Shown: positions 14,718 to 24,055, counted from the first letter of the stretch. The stretch: DNA of 64,000 bases from Parapedobacter soli (GCF_025460835.1 NZ_JAMXAY010000015.1:1-64000), one strand, 5' to 3'. Program-made: numbers and translations. The notes: generated by a model from the letters alone, not told the origin.

Positions 14718-15122
14718 ATGCAACAACGTAATCTAAATATCGGCTTATTGATTTTCCGGTTGAATCTAGGCATTTTTATGCTCTTTCATGGTATTTATAA
14801 GCTTCTCAATGGGGTGAATGGCATTAAGGGCATGCTGGCAGATATGGGGTTGCCGACTTTCCTGGCTTATGGCGTGCATTTGGGCGAGACCATTGCACCG
14901 GTATTGATGATTTTGGGTTATAGAACCAAACTGGCAGCATTGGTATTTGTCCTGGTAATGGTTGTAGCTTTTGGGATGGCCCATACCGAAACCTTCTTTA
15001 CCTTGGGGAAATCCGGAGCATGGGCGCATGAGTTGATTGCCTTGTTCTTATTTGGTGGATTGGGATTGGCTTTTACCGGTGGTGGAAAATACGCCATATC
15101 CAATAAACATAAATGGGACTAA
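14718..15122 (+). CDS. DoxX-family membrane protein
   Basis: 134 aa with four predicted membrane segments. The DoxX pattern is clear: LLIFRLNLGIFMLFHGIYKL at the start, LGETIAPVLMILGYRTKLAA in the middle and HELIALFLFGGLGLAFTG near the end. DoxX proteins are related to quinone or thiosulfate oxidation and to detoxification membrane complexes in some bacteria. It follows the SDR gene by 20 nt, and a hairpin terminator ends the unit. Confidence 0.88.
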   Translation: MQQRNLNIGLLIFRLNLGIFMLFHGIYKLLNGVNGIKGMLADMGLPTFLAYGVHLGETIAPVLMILGYRTKLAALVFVLVMVVAFGMAHTETFFTLGKSGAWAHELIALFLFGGLGLAFTGGGKYAISNKHKWD

Positions 15123-15124
15123 CT

Positions 15125-15148
15125 GAGGGCAGCTATTCCCCTGCCCTC
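15125..15148 (+). terminator. Hairpin terminator after doxX
   Basis: GAGGGCAG, 8-nt loop, CTGCCCTC, a perfect 8-bp stem 2 nt after the DoxX stop codon. It has only a short A/T stretch downstream. Confidence 0.6.
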
Positions 15149-15219
15149 CTCCAAGTTAAAAAAGACTTCACGGTTTTACCACCGGATACAATCGGCGACG
15201 CCGAACTCAGGTGCAATAG

Positions 15220-16482
15220 ATCGCCTTCTATCTTAACAAGGTAATCAATTTGGTGCAAGAAGCACAAGCCGCGAAGTCAAACACACAAAACCTTGCCGAC
15301 AAGGTAGCCAAATGGCTCACTTTCGTTGCAATAACCATCGGTATCGCCACGTTTGCCTATTGGTACGGCACGGGTGGAGAGATGGCGTTCGCATTGGAAC
15401 GGATGGTAACGGTGATGGTTACTGCCTGTCCACACGCACTGGGGGTAGCTATCCCTTTGGTGGTCGCCATTTCCACTACGCTGTCGGCAACCAACGGACT
15501 GCTGATACGCAACCGTACCGCTTTTGAAATGACCCGGAAGCTGACGACCGTTATCTTCGATAAGACGGGGACACTGACGGAAGGTTCACATGAAGTGAAA
15601 AGGGTAGTAACGCTGGCAGCCTACACCGACGACGAAATCATCCAATATGCCGCAGCAGTGGAGCAGCATTCCGAACACCACATCGCAAAGGGCATGTTGA
15701 GGCTCCTAAAAGAGCGGGAACTCCCATTGTGGGAATCCGATAATTTCCAGTACCTCCAGGGTGTTGGCGTAAGGGGTAGCGTAAACAGCAAAGACATCAT
15801 TGTGGCCGGGCCGAATCATTTCAAAACAAATAATCTGGAAATACCGGTTACGCCGCCGGAGGTCGACCAAGATACCGAAACGATCAATTACGTATTGATT
15901 GGAGGCCAGACAGCGGGGATTATTACGCTGGAAGACCGCATCAGAGAAGGGTCCCAGGAAACGATACGCCGGTTGAATGAAATGGCCATCAAATCGTTCC
16001 TCCTTACCGGCGATAATGAGAAAATCGCAGCTGCGGTATCCACCAAATTAGGGATGTCTGGTTTCCTGGCCAATGTACTCCCACACAATAAGCAGGAGAA
16101 AGTCAGGGGATACCAAGCTAAGGGCGAAGTGGTGGCGATGACAGGTGACGGGGTGAACGATGCCCCGGCATTGGCACAGGCCGATGTGGGCATTGCCGTA
16201 GGCTCTGGTACCGACGTAGCGGCAGAAACGGCAGACATCATCTTGGTGGACAGCGACCCACGCGATGTCGTAAAATTAATCGACTTCGGAAAGCGGACCT
16301 ACCGTAAAATGATCCAGAATCTGGCATGGGCGATAGGTTATAATATCGTGGCCATCCCCCTTGCCGCCGGCATACTCTACCCGCACTTCATACTCAGTCC
16401 GGCCATAGGTGCGATTTTGATGAGTGCCAGTACCATGATTGTAGCCTTCAATGCCACGTTACTAAAACTGCCGGAGAAGTAA
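15220..16482 (+). pseudogene. 5'-truncated CPH-type (CopB-like) heavy-metal P-type ATPase
   Basis: The frame carries the C-terminal 60 percent of a P1B ATPase: the CPH translocation motif (TACPHALGVAIPLVVA), phosphorylation site DKTGTLTEG, SEHHIAKG in place of the usual SEHP, TGDN and GDGVNDAPALAQADVG. Missing are the metal-binding N-terminus, the first four membrane segments and the actuator domain with TGE. Upstream of the first listed start (TTG 15250) the homology continues as IAFYLNKVIN to a stop at 15217-15219, so the break lies within the gene and no natural start exists. CPH ATPases export copper; without the actuator domain this cannot complete the cycle. It is probably a deletion relic. 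Confidence 0.82.
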
Positions 16483-16606
16483 CAGCACGTCGCTTGTCCG
16501 GTGCGAAACCCGCAAAATAATTTTGATTTAATCTGCAATTGTTTAAATTAGCCTACCAAGAAAGAGCCGTACAATTTATCATTCACATAAACAAAACAGT
16601 AAAATC

Positions 16607-16939
16607 ATGGGAAAATTTGTGATTTCAACGCGCAAGAACGGGGAATTTCAATTCAATCTGAAAGCTGGCAACGGTGAGGTAATCCTAACCAGTGAAGGTT
16701 ACACCGCCAAGGCATCGTGCCTCAACGGCATCGAGTCGGTAAAGAAAAATGCACCTGACGACAATCGTTACGATCGGAAGGAGGCAAAAAACGGTAAGTT
16801 TTTCTTCAACCTGAAAGCCGCCAACGGCCAGGTTATCGGTTCGAGTGAAATGTACGAATCCGCCGCTGGCCGCGACAAAGGTATCGAATCGGTGAAGCGG
16901 AACGCACCCGACGCGACCACGGACGACCAATCCGCTTGA
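16607..16939 (+). CDS. YegP-family protein (two DUF1508 repeats)
   Basis: 110 aa made of two tandem DUF1508 units, GEFQFNLKAGNGEVILTSEGY...GIESVKKNAP and GKFFFNLKAANGQVIGSSEMY...GIESVKRNAP. Each folds as a small beta-beta-alpha unit. The molecular function is unknown; the family is widespread and small. It stands alone, with its own terminator downstream. Confidence 0.92.
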   Translation: MGKFVISTRKNGEFQFNLKAGNGEVILTSEGYTAKASCLNGIESVKKNAPDDNRYDRKEAKNGKFFFNLKAANGQVIGSSEMYESAAGRDKGIESVKRNAPDATTDDQSA

Positions 16940-16947
16940 TTCTTAAG

Positions 16948-16988
16948 GCGGGTCGGAATGAAATCTTTTCTTCCAATCCGCTTTTTTT
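16948..16988 (+). terminator. Intrinsic terminator after the YegP gene
   Basis: An 11-bp stem (GCGGGTCGGAA paired with TTCCAATCCGC, one G-U and one mismatch) with a 12-nt loop, followed by a run of seven T. The best canonical terminator in the window. Confidence 0.8.
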
Positions 16989-17019
16989 CCTAACTTGCAC
17001 ACGCTAATATAATACAGCT

Positions 17020-18090
17020 ATGAGCGAGGCAGGAACAACGGCTATCCGGGTAGAGCAAACGCAGCAGTCGAGGCTGTCGCAGGTCGATTTCAACGATTTA
17101 AAATTCGGTAAGATTCTCTCTGACCACATGTTGGTGGCAGACTATGCCGATGGGCAATGGGAAGAGCCAAGTATCGTGCCGTATGGCAACCTGTCGTTAA
17201 GCCCGGCCACGTCAGCCATCCATTATGGCCAGTCAATTTTTGAGGGCTTGAAAGCCTATAAATTCGCTGATGGAACCGTTAGCGTTTTCAGGCCCGATCA
17301 GAACCTTAATCGGTTCAATAAATCCGCCTCCCGGCTCGAAATGCCAGAGGTACCGGAAGAGCTGTTCATCGGAGGCATCAAAACACTGTTGGATATCGAC
17401 CGTGCATGGATACCTCAGCTTGAGGGGTCTTCACTCTATATCCGCCCATTTATGTTTGCCACGGAGGCAGCTTTGGGCGTACACCCCTCCGATTCATATA
17501 AGTTTATCGTTATCACAGGGCCTGTGGGGGCATATTACAACAAGCCGCTCCGGCTGAAAGTTGAAACCCATTTCACCCGGGCGGCGCAGGGCGGTGTGGG
17601 CTTTTCAAAAAATGCAGGAAACTATGCGTTGTCGCTCCACCCGACGCGCCTCGCACAAGAGGAGGGCTTCGACCAATTGATGTGGACGGACGCTATAGAA
17701 CATAAGTACGTTGAGGAGGCCGGCACAGCCAACCTGCTTTTCCGCGTGGGCGATACAATCATCACCCCTTCGTCAGACACAATACTGCATGGCATTACCC
17801 GCCGCACCATCATCGAAATTGCCCGGCATTGGGGGTACCAGGCTGAAGAACGCAAGGTCTCTGTCCAAGAACTGATAGAAGGTATTGAGAATGGTAGCGT
17901 AACGGAAGCGTTTGCCGCCGGTACGGCAGCCACGCTTACACCGATATCTGAAATAGGCTACGAAGGCAAGATTTATACATTGCCCGACCCAGAAAAACGG
18001 GAGTTTTCAAATAAGGTGTTGCAATACCTCAATGACTTACGCTATGGCCACATCGCGGACGAATTTGGGTGGAACGTCATCGTGGGTTGA
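17020..18090 (+). CDS. ilvE: Branched-chain amino acid aminotransferase
   Basis: 356 aa fold-type IV PLP enzyme that transaminates the keto acids of Leu, Ile and Val with glutamate. The PLP lysine is Lys197 in GFSKNAGNYA. Also present are the N-terminal IHYGQSIFEGLKAYK and the C-terminal phosphate-site segment EAFAAGTAATLTPI. Length and motifs match the class II (ilvE2, eukaryote-like) group common in Bacteroidota. The 3' end overlaps the convergent miaA gene by 14 bp. It is preceded by the YegP terminator, so it has its own promoter. Confidence 0.95.
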   Translation: MSEAGTTAIRVEQTQQSRLSQVDFNDLKFGKILSDHMLVADYADGQWEEPSIVPYGNLSLSPATSAIHYGQSIFEGLKAYKFADGTVSVFRPDQNLNRFNKSASRLEMPEVPEELFIGGIKTLLDIDRAWIPQLEGSSLYIRPFMFATEAALGVHPSDSYKFIVITGPVGAYYNKPLRLKVETHFTRAAQGGVGFSKNAGNYALSLHPTRLAQEEGFDQLMWTDAIEHKYVEEAGTANLLFRVGDTIITPSSDTILHGITRRTIIEIARHWGYQAEERKVSVQELIEGIENGSVTEAFAAGTAATLTPISEIGYEGKIYTLPDPEKREFSNKVLQYLNDLRYGHIADEFGWNVIVG

Positions 18091-18994
18091 CGTGTGACGA
18101 AACATGGGCAATCATTCCGTCGATATCCGTCGGCGAAAACCAAGCGGTCGACTTGTCTTTGCGGAACCATGTGAGCTGGCGCTTGGCGTACCGCCGTGTA
18201 TGCTGTTTGATTTTTTCCACCGCCTGCTCCCACGAGTACTTGCCGTCAAGGTAATCGAATAGTTCAGCGTAGCCTACGGTTTGCAGTGGCGGTTTGTCAC
18301 GATATGGCAATAGCGACTCCACTTCTTTTAATAGCCCTGCGGCTACCATCTCATCTACGCGCGAATTGATGTGCTGATATAGCAACTCCCTATCGGTATC
18401 CAACCCCAACGTAAGCACATCGAATGGTCTCATCGTAGTATCGCCGCGCCTGAAATGGGAAAACGGTAATCCCGTACTTTCATAGACTTCGAGCGCACGG
18501 ATTACCCGCTGTGGGTTTTGGCGGTCCATTTCTTCAAAATATACCGGGTCTGCCTGTTGCAGCAGGGCTTGGAGATGGCCAAGACCCTGTTGCTGGTACA
18601 GCTCATTCAGCCGGTCCCGCACGCCGGCCAGCGGCTTCGGCAAATCATCCAATCCCTGGCAAACGGCACGGACGAACAGTCCGGAGCCACCTACGAGAAT
18701 AGCAATATCATGATGCAGGAATAGCTTGGCCAACAATGCTAACGCATCGCGTTCAAAGTCGCCCGCCGAATAGTCGTCGGTAATGTGATGGGAATTGATG
18801 AAATAATGCGGTACCCCTGCCAGCTCCGCTTCGCTGGGCTTGGCCGTACCGATAGTCATTTCGCGATAAAACTGGCGGGAATCAGCGGACAGGATAACGG
18901 TTTGGAAGTGTCTCGCTAGCTGGATTGCTGCCGCTGTTTTCCCCACGGCAGTGGGCCCTACTACACATACCAGTGTTTTTACAGGAGCCATCAA
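18077..18994 (-). CDS. miaA: tRNA dimethylallyltransferase
   Basis: 305 aa enzyme that adds a dimethylallyl group to N6 of A37 in tRNAs reading UNN codons. The P-loop is GPTAVGKT (13-20), followed by SADSRQFYREMTIGTAKP, VGGSGLFV and the C-terminal YAKRQLTWFR tRNA-binding motif. The ATG overlaps the stop codon of the upstream gene (ATGA), so the two are translationally coupled; a second ATG follows immediately. Its last 14 bp overlap ilvE on the other strand. Confidence 0.96.
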   Translation of the reverse strand: MMAPVKTLVCVVGPTAVGKTAAAIQLARHFQTVILSADSRQFYREMTIGTAKPSEAELAGVPHYFINSHHITDDYSAGDFERDALALLAKLFLHHDIAILVGGSGLFVRAVCQGLDDLPKPLAGVRDRLNELYQQQGLGHLQALLQQADPVYFEEMDRQNPQRVIRALEVYESTGLPFSHFRRGDTTMRPFDVLTLGLDTDRELLYQHINSRVDEMVAAGLLKEVESLLPYRDKPPLQTVGYAELFDYLDGKYSWEQAVEKIKQHTRRYAKRQLTWFRKDKSTAWFSPTDIDGMIAHVSSHVNPR

Positions 18995-19572
18995 TAATCT
19001 TCTCCATACCCCTCGTTACCCTCCTCTTTCTCGTCCCCCGGTTGGTCTTCATCCAGCATATCCAAGTCTTCCTCCTCGTTGATGCCGTATTCGGTCTCCG
19101 CCAAGAAATCATATTCCTCCTCGTCCTTCTTGTCGGATGTTTCGGTAGGCACCACCTTCAGCCCCGGCACCTTAGGGACCTGCCCCGCACTCTTGAATAG
19201 CACCGGATAGGTTTGGCCTTCCTCTTCCTTAAGTATCTTGATCAGCTGCACATGGAAATCGACCGGGTGGTCGAAGTTGTATATGTAATAGAATTTCTGG
19301 TGCGGGTCGTCAATAAACCGGCTCAACCTCGATTCCTCCATCAATGCTACGCCCTGCTCGGCTTTTGATTTGGTAGGTAGGTAGGCGATTTCCTTCCCCT
19401 TCTTCCAGCGATCGTTGCTCACATAAAACGACGACGGCATCTCAGCATCGTAACCCGTGGCCGCATGCAACGCAAGGTGCAGGTCCAAAAAAGTCTGCTT
19501 GGGCAGTATATCGATTTCGCGAATCACGTCATCATAATCTTCGAATGAAATCCTAAAACGATAGATAGCCAT
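18991..19572 (-). CDS. pRiA4b ORF-3-like protein
   Basis: 193 aa. Residues 1-115 match the plasmid pRiA4b ORF-3 fold (MAIYRFRISFEDYDD...TFLDLHLALHAATGYD...SSFYVSNDRWKKGKEI), found in many Bacteroidota chromosomes and of unknown function. The C-terminal 50 residues are extremely acidic (EEEYDFLAETEYGINEEEDL...) and probably disordered. It is coupled to miaA by an ATGA overlap and has a good promoter at 19612-19641. The tail may mediate protein contacts. Confidence 0.8.
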   Translation of the reverse strand: MAIYRFRISFEDYDDVIREIDILPKQTFLDLHLALHAATGYDAEMPSSFYVSNDRWKKGKEIAYLPTKSKAEQGVALMEESRLSRFIDDPHQKFYYIYNFDHPVDFHVQLIKILKEEEGQTYPVLFKSAGQVPKVPGLKVVPTETSDKKDEEEYDFLAETEYGINEEEDLDMLDEDQPGDEKEEGNEGYGEDY

Positions 19573-19611
19573 AACACTTCCCTCTAGTCTGTTTTTTTAC
19601 GTAAACTTATA

Positions 19612-19641
19612 CAAACTTATGCAAATTCCTTTTATACACAA
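19612..19641 (-). promoter_or_regulatory. Promoter of the pRiA4b-like gene and miaA
   Basis: Minus-strand TTG (19641-19639), 19 nt, TAAGTTTG (19619-19612), 40 nt before the ATG. A complete Bacteroidota-type promoter. Confidence 0.65.
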
Positions 19642-19669
19642 TACGCTTTATGCACAACACGCCCCCAAC

Positions 19670-21088
19670 TTATAAAGCGGAATTATCCGTTAACTCCAAT
19701 CCGAGTTCCTTCCCCCTATCTATCATGAATTGATAGGCATCATCCCGATTATTGGGTATGTCGCCTTCCAATATCGCTTCACGGATTGCATTTTTTATGA
19801 TACCGACCATCTTCCCCGGCTTCAGCCCAAATGTTTCCATGATATCCTGGCCTGTGATTGGAGGTTGCCAATTCCGGATCTGATCCCGTTCTTCCACATC
19901 TTTAAGCTTCTGCTTTACGAGATCGAAGTTTTGGCGGTATTTCTTCTTTTTATACTCATTTTTAGTGGTTACATCCGCATGGCACAACTGCATGAGGCTA
20001 TCGATATCGTCTCCTGCCTCGAACAGTAACCTCCGGATCGCCGAGTCGGTCACGATATCTTGTGCGAGCACAATGGGGCGGAGGTGGAGGGCCACCATTT
20101 TCTGTACAAACCTCATTTTATCGTTGAGTGGCAGCTTGAGTTCGGCAAAGAGGCGAGGTACCATACGTGCCCCCTTGTCTTCATGCCCATGGAAGGTCCA
20201 TCCGTGGCGTTTATCAAAACGTTTGGTGGCCGGCTTTGCAATATCGTGCATAATCGCTGCCCATCGAAGCCAAAGGTCGCCGCCAGCTTCGGCGACGTTG
20301 TCCAACACCTCAAGTGTGTGGTAGAAATTATCTTTATGCCCTTTCCCGTTGATGACCTCCACACCTTGCAGGTTGGCCATGGCAGAGAAAATCAGATGCA
20401 ATAGCCCCACATCGAACAGGTATTTGAACCCCACCGATGGCTTAGGAGCGCATACAATCTTGTTCAGCTCATCGATGATACGCTCGCGCGACACGATTTT
20501 TATCCGCTCTTTATTGGTTACTATCGCTTGGACGGCCAATACATCGATTTTAAAGTTCAATTGCGCCGCGAAACGGATGGCCCGCATCATCCGCAACGGG
20601 TCGTCCGAGAAGGTCTCATTGGGATTCAGCGGTGTCCGGATAATGCGGTGCCGGATATCCATACGACCATCGAACGGATCGAGTAGTCTGCCGAAATCGA
20701 CTTTATTAAGCGACAATGCCATGGCATTGATGGTAAAATCACGCCGGTTCTGGTCGTCAGCCAATGTTCCATCTTCCACGATCGGCTTCCGGGAATCTGC
20801 CCGATAGGACTCTTTCCGGGCTCCTACAAACTCGAGCTGTATTTCCCCGTAATGAATCGAGGCCGTCCCGAAGTTCTTATAGACTGCCACTTTTACGCCC
20901 AACTTGCCGCCCACCCGCTTTGCAAACTCCACACCACTGCCTACCACTACGATGTCTACATCATTTTTGAAATCACGCCCCATAATCCTATCCCTCACAT
21001 AGCCCCCTACCACGAAACACTCCACATTGGATTCGTCGGCGGTATCACGCAGAAGTGGGAATATGGGATGGTCCAGATAGTCATTCAT
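19670..21088 (-). CDS. cca: CCA-adding tRNA nucleotidyltransferase with HD domain
   Basis: 472 aa class II nucleotidyltransferase that builds or repairs the 3' CCA of tRNA (or acts as the A- or CC-adding member of a split pair). The head has VVGGYVRDRIMG and DVDIVVVG catalytic aspartates, then RRDFTINAMAL and DDPLRMMRAIRFA. A C-terminal HD domain has IMHDIAKPATKRF and FHGHEDKGARM. I chose ATG 21088 (MNDYLDHPIF), where homology begins; ATG 21103 would add five residues. The -7 box at 21125-21132 fits either. Confidence 0.93.
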   Translation of the reverse strand: MNDYLDHPIFPLLRDTADESNVECFVVGGYVRDRIMGRDFKNDVDIVVVGSGVEFAKRVGGKLGVKVAVYKNFGTASIHYGEIQLEFVGARKESYRADSRKPIVEDGTLADDQNRRDFTINAMALSLNKVDFGRLLDPFDGRMDIRHRIIRTPLNPNETFSDDPLRMMRAIRFAAQLNFKIDVLAVQAIVTNKERIKIVSRERIIDELNKIVCAPKPSVGFKYLFDVGLLHLIFSAMANLQGVEVINGKGHKDNFYHTLEVLDNVAEAGGDLWLRWAAIMHDIAKPATKRFDKRHGWTFHGHEDKGARMVPRLFAELKLPLNDKMRFVQKMVALHLRPIVLAQDIVTDSAIRRLLFEAGDDIDSLMQLCHADVTTKNEYKKKKYRQNFDLVKQKLKDVEERDQIRNWQPPITGQDIMETFGLKPGKMVGIIKNAIREAILEGDIPNNRDDAYQFMIDRGKELGLELTDNSAL

Positions 21089-21124
21089 GATTGTCTCGGG
21101 CATCGGCAATTCGTATTAAGACGG

Positions 21125-21132
21125 CAAAAATA
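21125..21132 (-). promoter_or_regulatory. -7 box of cca
   Basis: Minus-strand TATTTTTG, a perfect TAnnTTTG, 22-37 nt before the candidate starts at 21103 and 21088. It rules out the longer frame from TTG 21109 as the likely start only weakly. Confidence 0.5.
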
Positions 21133-21169
21133 CACATTCGGCGGGTAATACGATGACCCCACGGAGGGA

Positions 21170-22225
21170 TTAATCCCGATCGCGAGACAAACGTCTGGAG
21201 ACCAACGGATTCGATGTCAGCACATCCTGTTCTCGCCTACGGTCCACAATATGGCTAGCCGCAAATAGCGCCTCACGGAATGAAATTTCCGACGCCATAT
21301 TCTTCCCCGCGATGTCATATCCCGTACCATGATCGGGCGATGTGCGCACCACGGGTAAACCCGCTGTGAAATTGACACCCCGGCGTGCAGCGATATGCTT
21401 AAACGGAATCAACCCCTGGTCGTGGTACATGGCCAGCACAGCATCAAATTTCATGTACGCTTCGGCGGCAAAAAAACCGTCGGCCGGATAAGGTCCGAAA
21501 CAAAAAACACCTTTTGATTTCGCCTCCGCAATAGCCGGTGCAATGATCTCGGCGTCTTCCGTCCCTATCAATCCATTGTCGCCGGCATGGGGATTCAAAC
21601 CCAATACGGCAATCTTTGGCTTTCTAACCCAAAAGTCGCGCCTAAGGCTCGCATCCATCAGCACCAGTTTCGATACAATCGCGTCGCTTGAAATATTCGG
21701 TGCAATATCCTTCACCGGAATATGACCGGTAACGACCCCCACACGCAGCTCCTCACTGATCATGAACATCAGCGCATCGCGGCTTTCTGTCCGCGCCTGC
21801 AGGTATTCCGTATGGCCGGGAAAATCAAATCCTTCTTGCTGGATATTATGCTTATTTATCGGCGCGGTCACCAACGCATCGATGTTTCCCCTTACCAAAT
21901 CATCCACCGCATGTTTCAATGAAAGGAACGCATATTTACCCCCTATCTCATTTTCCTCTCCCAATGTGATCTTCACATCGTCCTGCCAGCAATTGATCAT
22001 ATTGGCACGCTTGGCGTGAGCTTGAGTCGCGTCGTTGACAACGTTGAAACTGAAATCGTTAATACCCAAAGCCTTACGATGAAACGACGCCACTTTGGTA
22101 TTTCCATAAACAATCGGCGTAAAATACTCCAACACCCTGCTATCGAGCAAAGTCTTAATGATTACTTCAAGCCCGATACCGTTCACGTCGCCTATTGATA
22201 TCCCTATTTTCAGTTTTTCGCTCAT
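21170..22225 (-). CDS. pdxA: 4-hydroxythreonine-4-phosphate dehydrogenase
   Basis: 351 aa enzyme of pyridoxal 5'-phosphate synthesis, oxidising 4-phosphohydroxy-threonine with NAD for condensation by PdxJ. Features are GISIGDVNGIGLEVI, DALVTAPINKHNIQ, the metal His in FPGHTEYLQART, GLNPHAGDNGLIGTED, and MYHDQGLIPFKH plus RTSPDHGTGYDIAG. The ATG at 22225 is preferred to a GTG at 22231 because it suits the -7 box. The gene is divergent from rsmA, and the two share 109 bp. Confidence 0.96.
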   Translation of the reverse strand: MSEKLKIGISIGDVNGIGLEVIIKTLLDSRVLEYFTPIVYGNTKVASFHRKALGINDFSFNVVNDATQAHAKRANMINCWQDDVKITLGEENEIGGKYAFLSLKHAVDDLVRGNIDALVTAPINKHNIQQEGFDFPGHTEYLQARTESRDALMFMISEELRVGVVTGHIPVKDIAPNISSDAIVSKLVLMDASLRRDFWVRKPKIAVLGLNPHAGDNGLIGTEDAEIIAPAIAEAKSKGVFCFGPYPADGFFAAEAYMKFDAVLAMYHDQGLIPFKHIAARRGVNFTAGLPVVRTSPDHGTGYDIAGKNMASEISFREALFAASHIVDRRREQDVLTSNPLVSRRLSRDRD

Positions 22226-22247
22226 AGTCACTGTGTCCTTTGGCTAC

Positions 22248-22255
22248 CAAAAGTA
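22248..22255 (-). promoter_or_regulatory. -7 box of pdxA
   Basis: Minus-strand TACTTTTG, a perfect match, 22 nt before the pdxA ATG. It lies 44 bp from the oppositely directed rsmA box. Confidence 0.6.
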
Positions 22256-22299
22256 GGAATTTTAGTGGATGCTGCCCGCTTAAAGTTACAAAAAAAGGT

Positions 22300-22307
22300 T
22301 ACTTTTG
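22300..22307 (+). promoter_or_regulatory. -7 box of rsmA
   Basis: TACTTTTG, a perfect match, 27 nt before ATG 22335. It overlaps the TTG at 22305 from which a longer frame could be read, so that codon cannot be the start if this box is used. Confidence 0.6.
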
Positions 22308-22334
22308 CTCGGCTTACAGCAAATCCAGACATTG

Positions 22335-23114
22335 ATGACTAGCGTCCGCGCAAAAAAACACCTAGGGCAACATTTCCTGACGGATAAGCATACCGCAGCC
22401 AAGATTGTCGCATCTTTACGGCCACAACTCGGTTACGATACCGTATTGGAAGTAGGGCCGGGAATGGGGATCCTGTCGGACATCCTGCTCCAGGAAAAGG
22501 GTTACCGTACCCTATTGATCGATGTAGATGCTGAATCCATTGAATTTCTGCGTAAGCGGTACCCGGAATCAGGTAATCGGCTCATACAAGGTGATTTTCT
22601 GACCATGGATTTCGACGCGCACATCTCCGGAAAGCTAGCCGTGATCGGCAATTTCCCTTACAATATCTCGTCGCAGATCCTTTTCAAGGTATTGGAGGAG
22701 CGCCATCGTGTGTTGGAGGTGGTGGGCATGTTCCAGAAAGAGGTGGCCGAGCGCTGTGCAGCCCATCCAGGAGGTAAAGCATACGGTATCCTCAGTGTCC
22801 TCGTACAGGCGTATTACGACGTTGAATACCTCTTTACGGTCAAGGCCGGGGCATTCGCTCCGCCCCCGAAGGTATTGTCGGGCGTCATCCGTCTTACCCG
22901 GAAGCCGGAAGTGACACTGGACTGCGACGAAAAGCTATTTTGGCGCATCGTGAAAGCAGCTTTCAATCAACGGCGTAAAACCCTGCGGAATGCGCTTTCC
23001 GGCGTGGTCCAAAAAGAAAACATGGGCGATAATCCGCTCTTCGACTTACGCGCCGAACGGCTCACCGTTACCGACTTCATTACGTTAACCAACTACATTG
23101 CCCCACGAATATGA
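22335..23114 (+). CDS. rsmA: 16S rRNA (A1518/A1519-N6) dimethyltransferase
   Basis: 259 aa KsgA-family enzyme that dimethylates two adjacent adenosines in the 3' end of 16S rRNA. The start motif VRAKKHLGQHFLTD, SAM-binding VLEVGPGMGILSD, and the catalytic NFPYNISSQILF (NxPY type) are all present, followed by a helical C-terminal domain. ATG 22335 is chosen because an upstream TTG lies inside the predicted promoter. The stop codon overlaps the start of the next gene by 4 nt (ATGA). Confidence 0.96.
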   Translation: MTSVRAKKHLGQHFLTDKHTAAKIVASLRPQLGYDTVLEVGPGMGILSDILLQEKGYRTLLIDVDAESIEFLRKRYPESGNRLIQGDFLTMDFDAHISGKLAVIGNFPYNISSQILFKVLEERHRVLEVVGMFQKEVAERCAAHPGGKAYGILSVLVQAYYDVEYLFTVKAGAFAPPPKVLSGVIRLTRKPEVTLDCDEKLFWRIVKAAFNQRRKTLRNALSGVVQKENMGDNPLFDLRAERLTVTDFITLTNYIAPRI

Positions 23115-24055
23115 CTAAAATTTCCACCCGATTGCTTATCGTCGACGACCTCCACCAGGTTTTTACCGAAAAGCTGGAGGTAAACAACATCGCGTTCGAC
23201 TACCTGCCCACTATCGGCAGAGACGAAGCATTGCGTATCATCCCGCAATATACCGGCCTCGTAATCCGTTCAAAGTTCAAAGTTGATTCGGCATTCTTGG
23301 ATGCGGCACCGCACCTTAACGTCATCGCCCGCGGCGGTGCGGGGATGGATAACATCGACGAGACGTATGCGCAACAAAAAGGCATCACCCTCCTCAACGC
23401 CCCCGAAGGGAACCGCGATGCCGTGGGAGAACACATGGTGGGCATGCTGCTGTCGCTGATGAACAACCTCCACCGTGGCAATGCCGAAATAAAAGAAGGC
23501 CTCTGGCAACGGGAAGCAAACCGCGGCCTTGAATTGGGCGGCCGCACAGTGGCCCTTATCGGCTACGGCAATAATGGAGGTGCCATGGCGCGTAAACTTT
23601 CCGGGTTCGGAGTCAAGGTGATCGCTTACGACAAGTACAAAACCGGGTTTAGCGACGCCTATGCTACTGAGGCAAGCATGGAAGAAATCGTGGAGAAAGC
23701 CGATGTGCTGAGCCTCCATATTCCGCTCACCTCGGTATCGCGCGGTATGGTTGATGAGGCATACCTCGCCCGCTTCCGCAAACCGATTTTCTTCTTGAAT
23801 GGTGCCCGGGGCGAGATCGTGCACGTCCCCGCCATATTGAAGGCCCTCGACGAAGGCCGGGTGTTGGGAGCGGCATTTGATGTACTTCCTGTTGAGAAAT
23901 TCCCGGCACTGGCCGAGCAACCCTGGTACGGACCGTTGATGGCACACAACAGGGTGATATGCAGCCCGCATGTGGCCGGATGGAGTGTGGAGAGTTACTT
24001 TAAACTTGCCGATGTCTTGGCTACCAAGGTCATTGATCATCTCCGCAATCACTAA
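23111..24055 (+). CDS. D-2-hydroxyacid dehydrogenase (phosphoglycerate dehydrogenase-like)
   Basis: 314 aa NAD-dependent D-isomer-specific dehydrogenase. The Rossmann motif is GYGNNGGAMARKL (about 149-161). The catalytic Arg is in LNGARGEIV, the Glu in DVLPVEKFP and the His in SPHVAGW. It lacks the ACT domain of long SerA proteins. D-3-phosphoglycerate is the most likely substrate in many Bacteroidota, but glyoxylate or another 2-keto acid is possible. Translation is coupled to rsmA by an ATGA overlap, an odd functional partner. Confidence 0.88.
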   Translation: MTKISTRLLIVDDLHQVFTEKLEVNNIAFDYLPTIGRDEALRIIPQYTGLVIRSKFKVDSAFLDAAPHLNVIARGGAGMDNIDETYAQQKGITLLNAPEGNRDAVGEHMVGMLLSLMNNLHRGNAEIKEGLWQREANRGLELGGRTVALIGYGNNGGAMARKLSGFGVKVIAYDKYKTGFSDAYATEASMEEIVEKADVLSLHIPLTSVSRGMVDEAYLARFRKPIFFLNGARGEIVHVPAILKALDEGRVLGAAFDVLPVEKFPALAEQPWYGPLMAHNRVICSPHVAGWSVESYFKLADVLATKVIDHLRNH

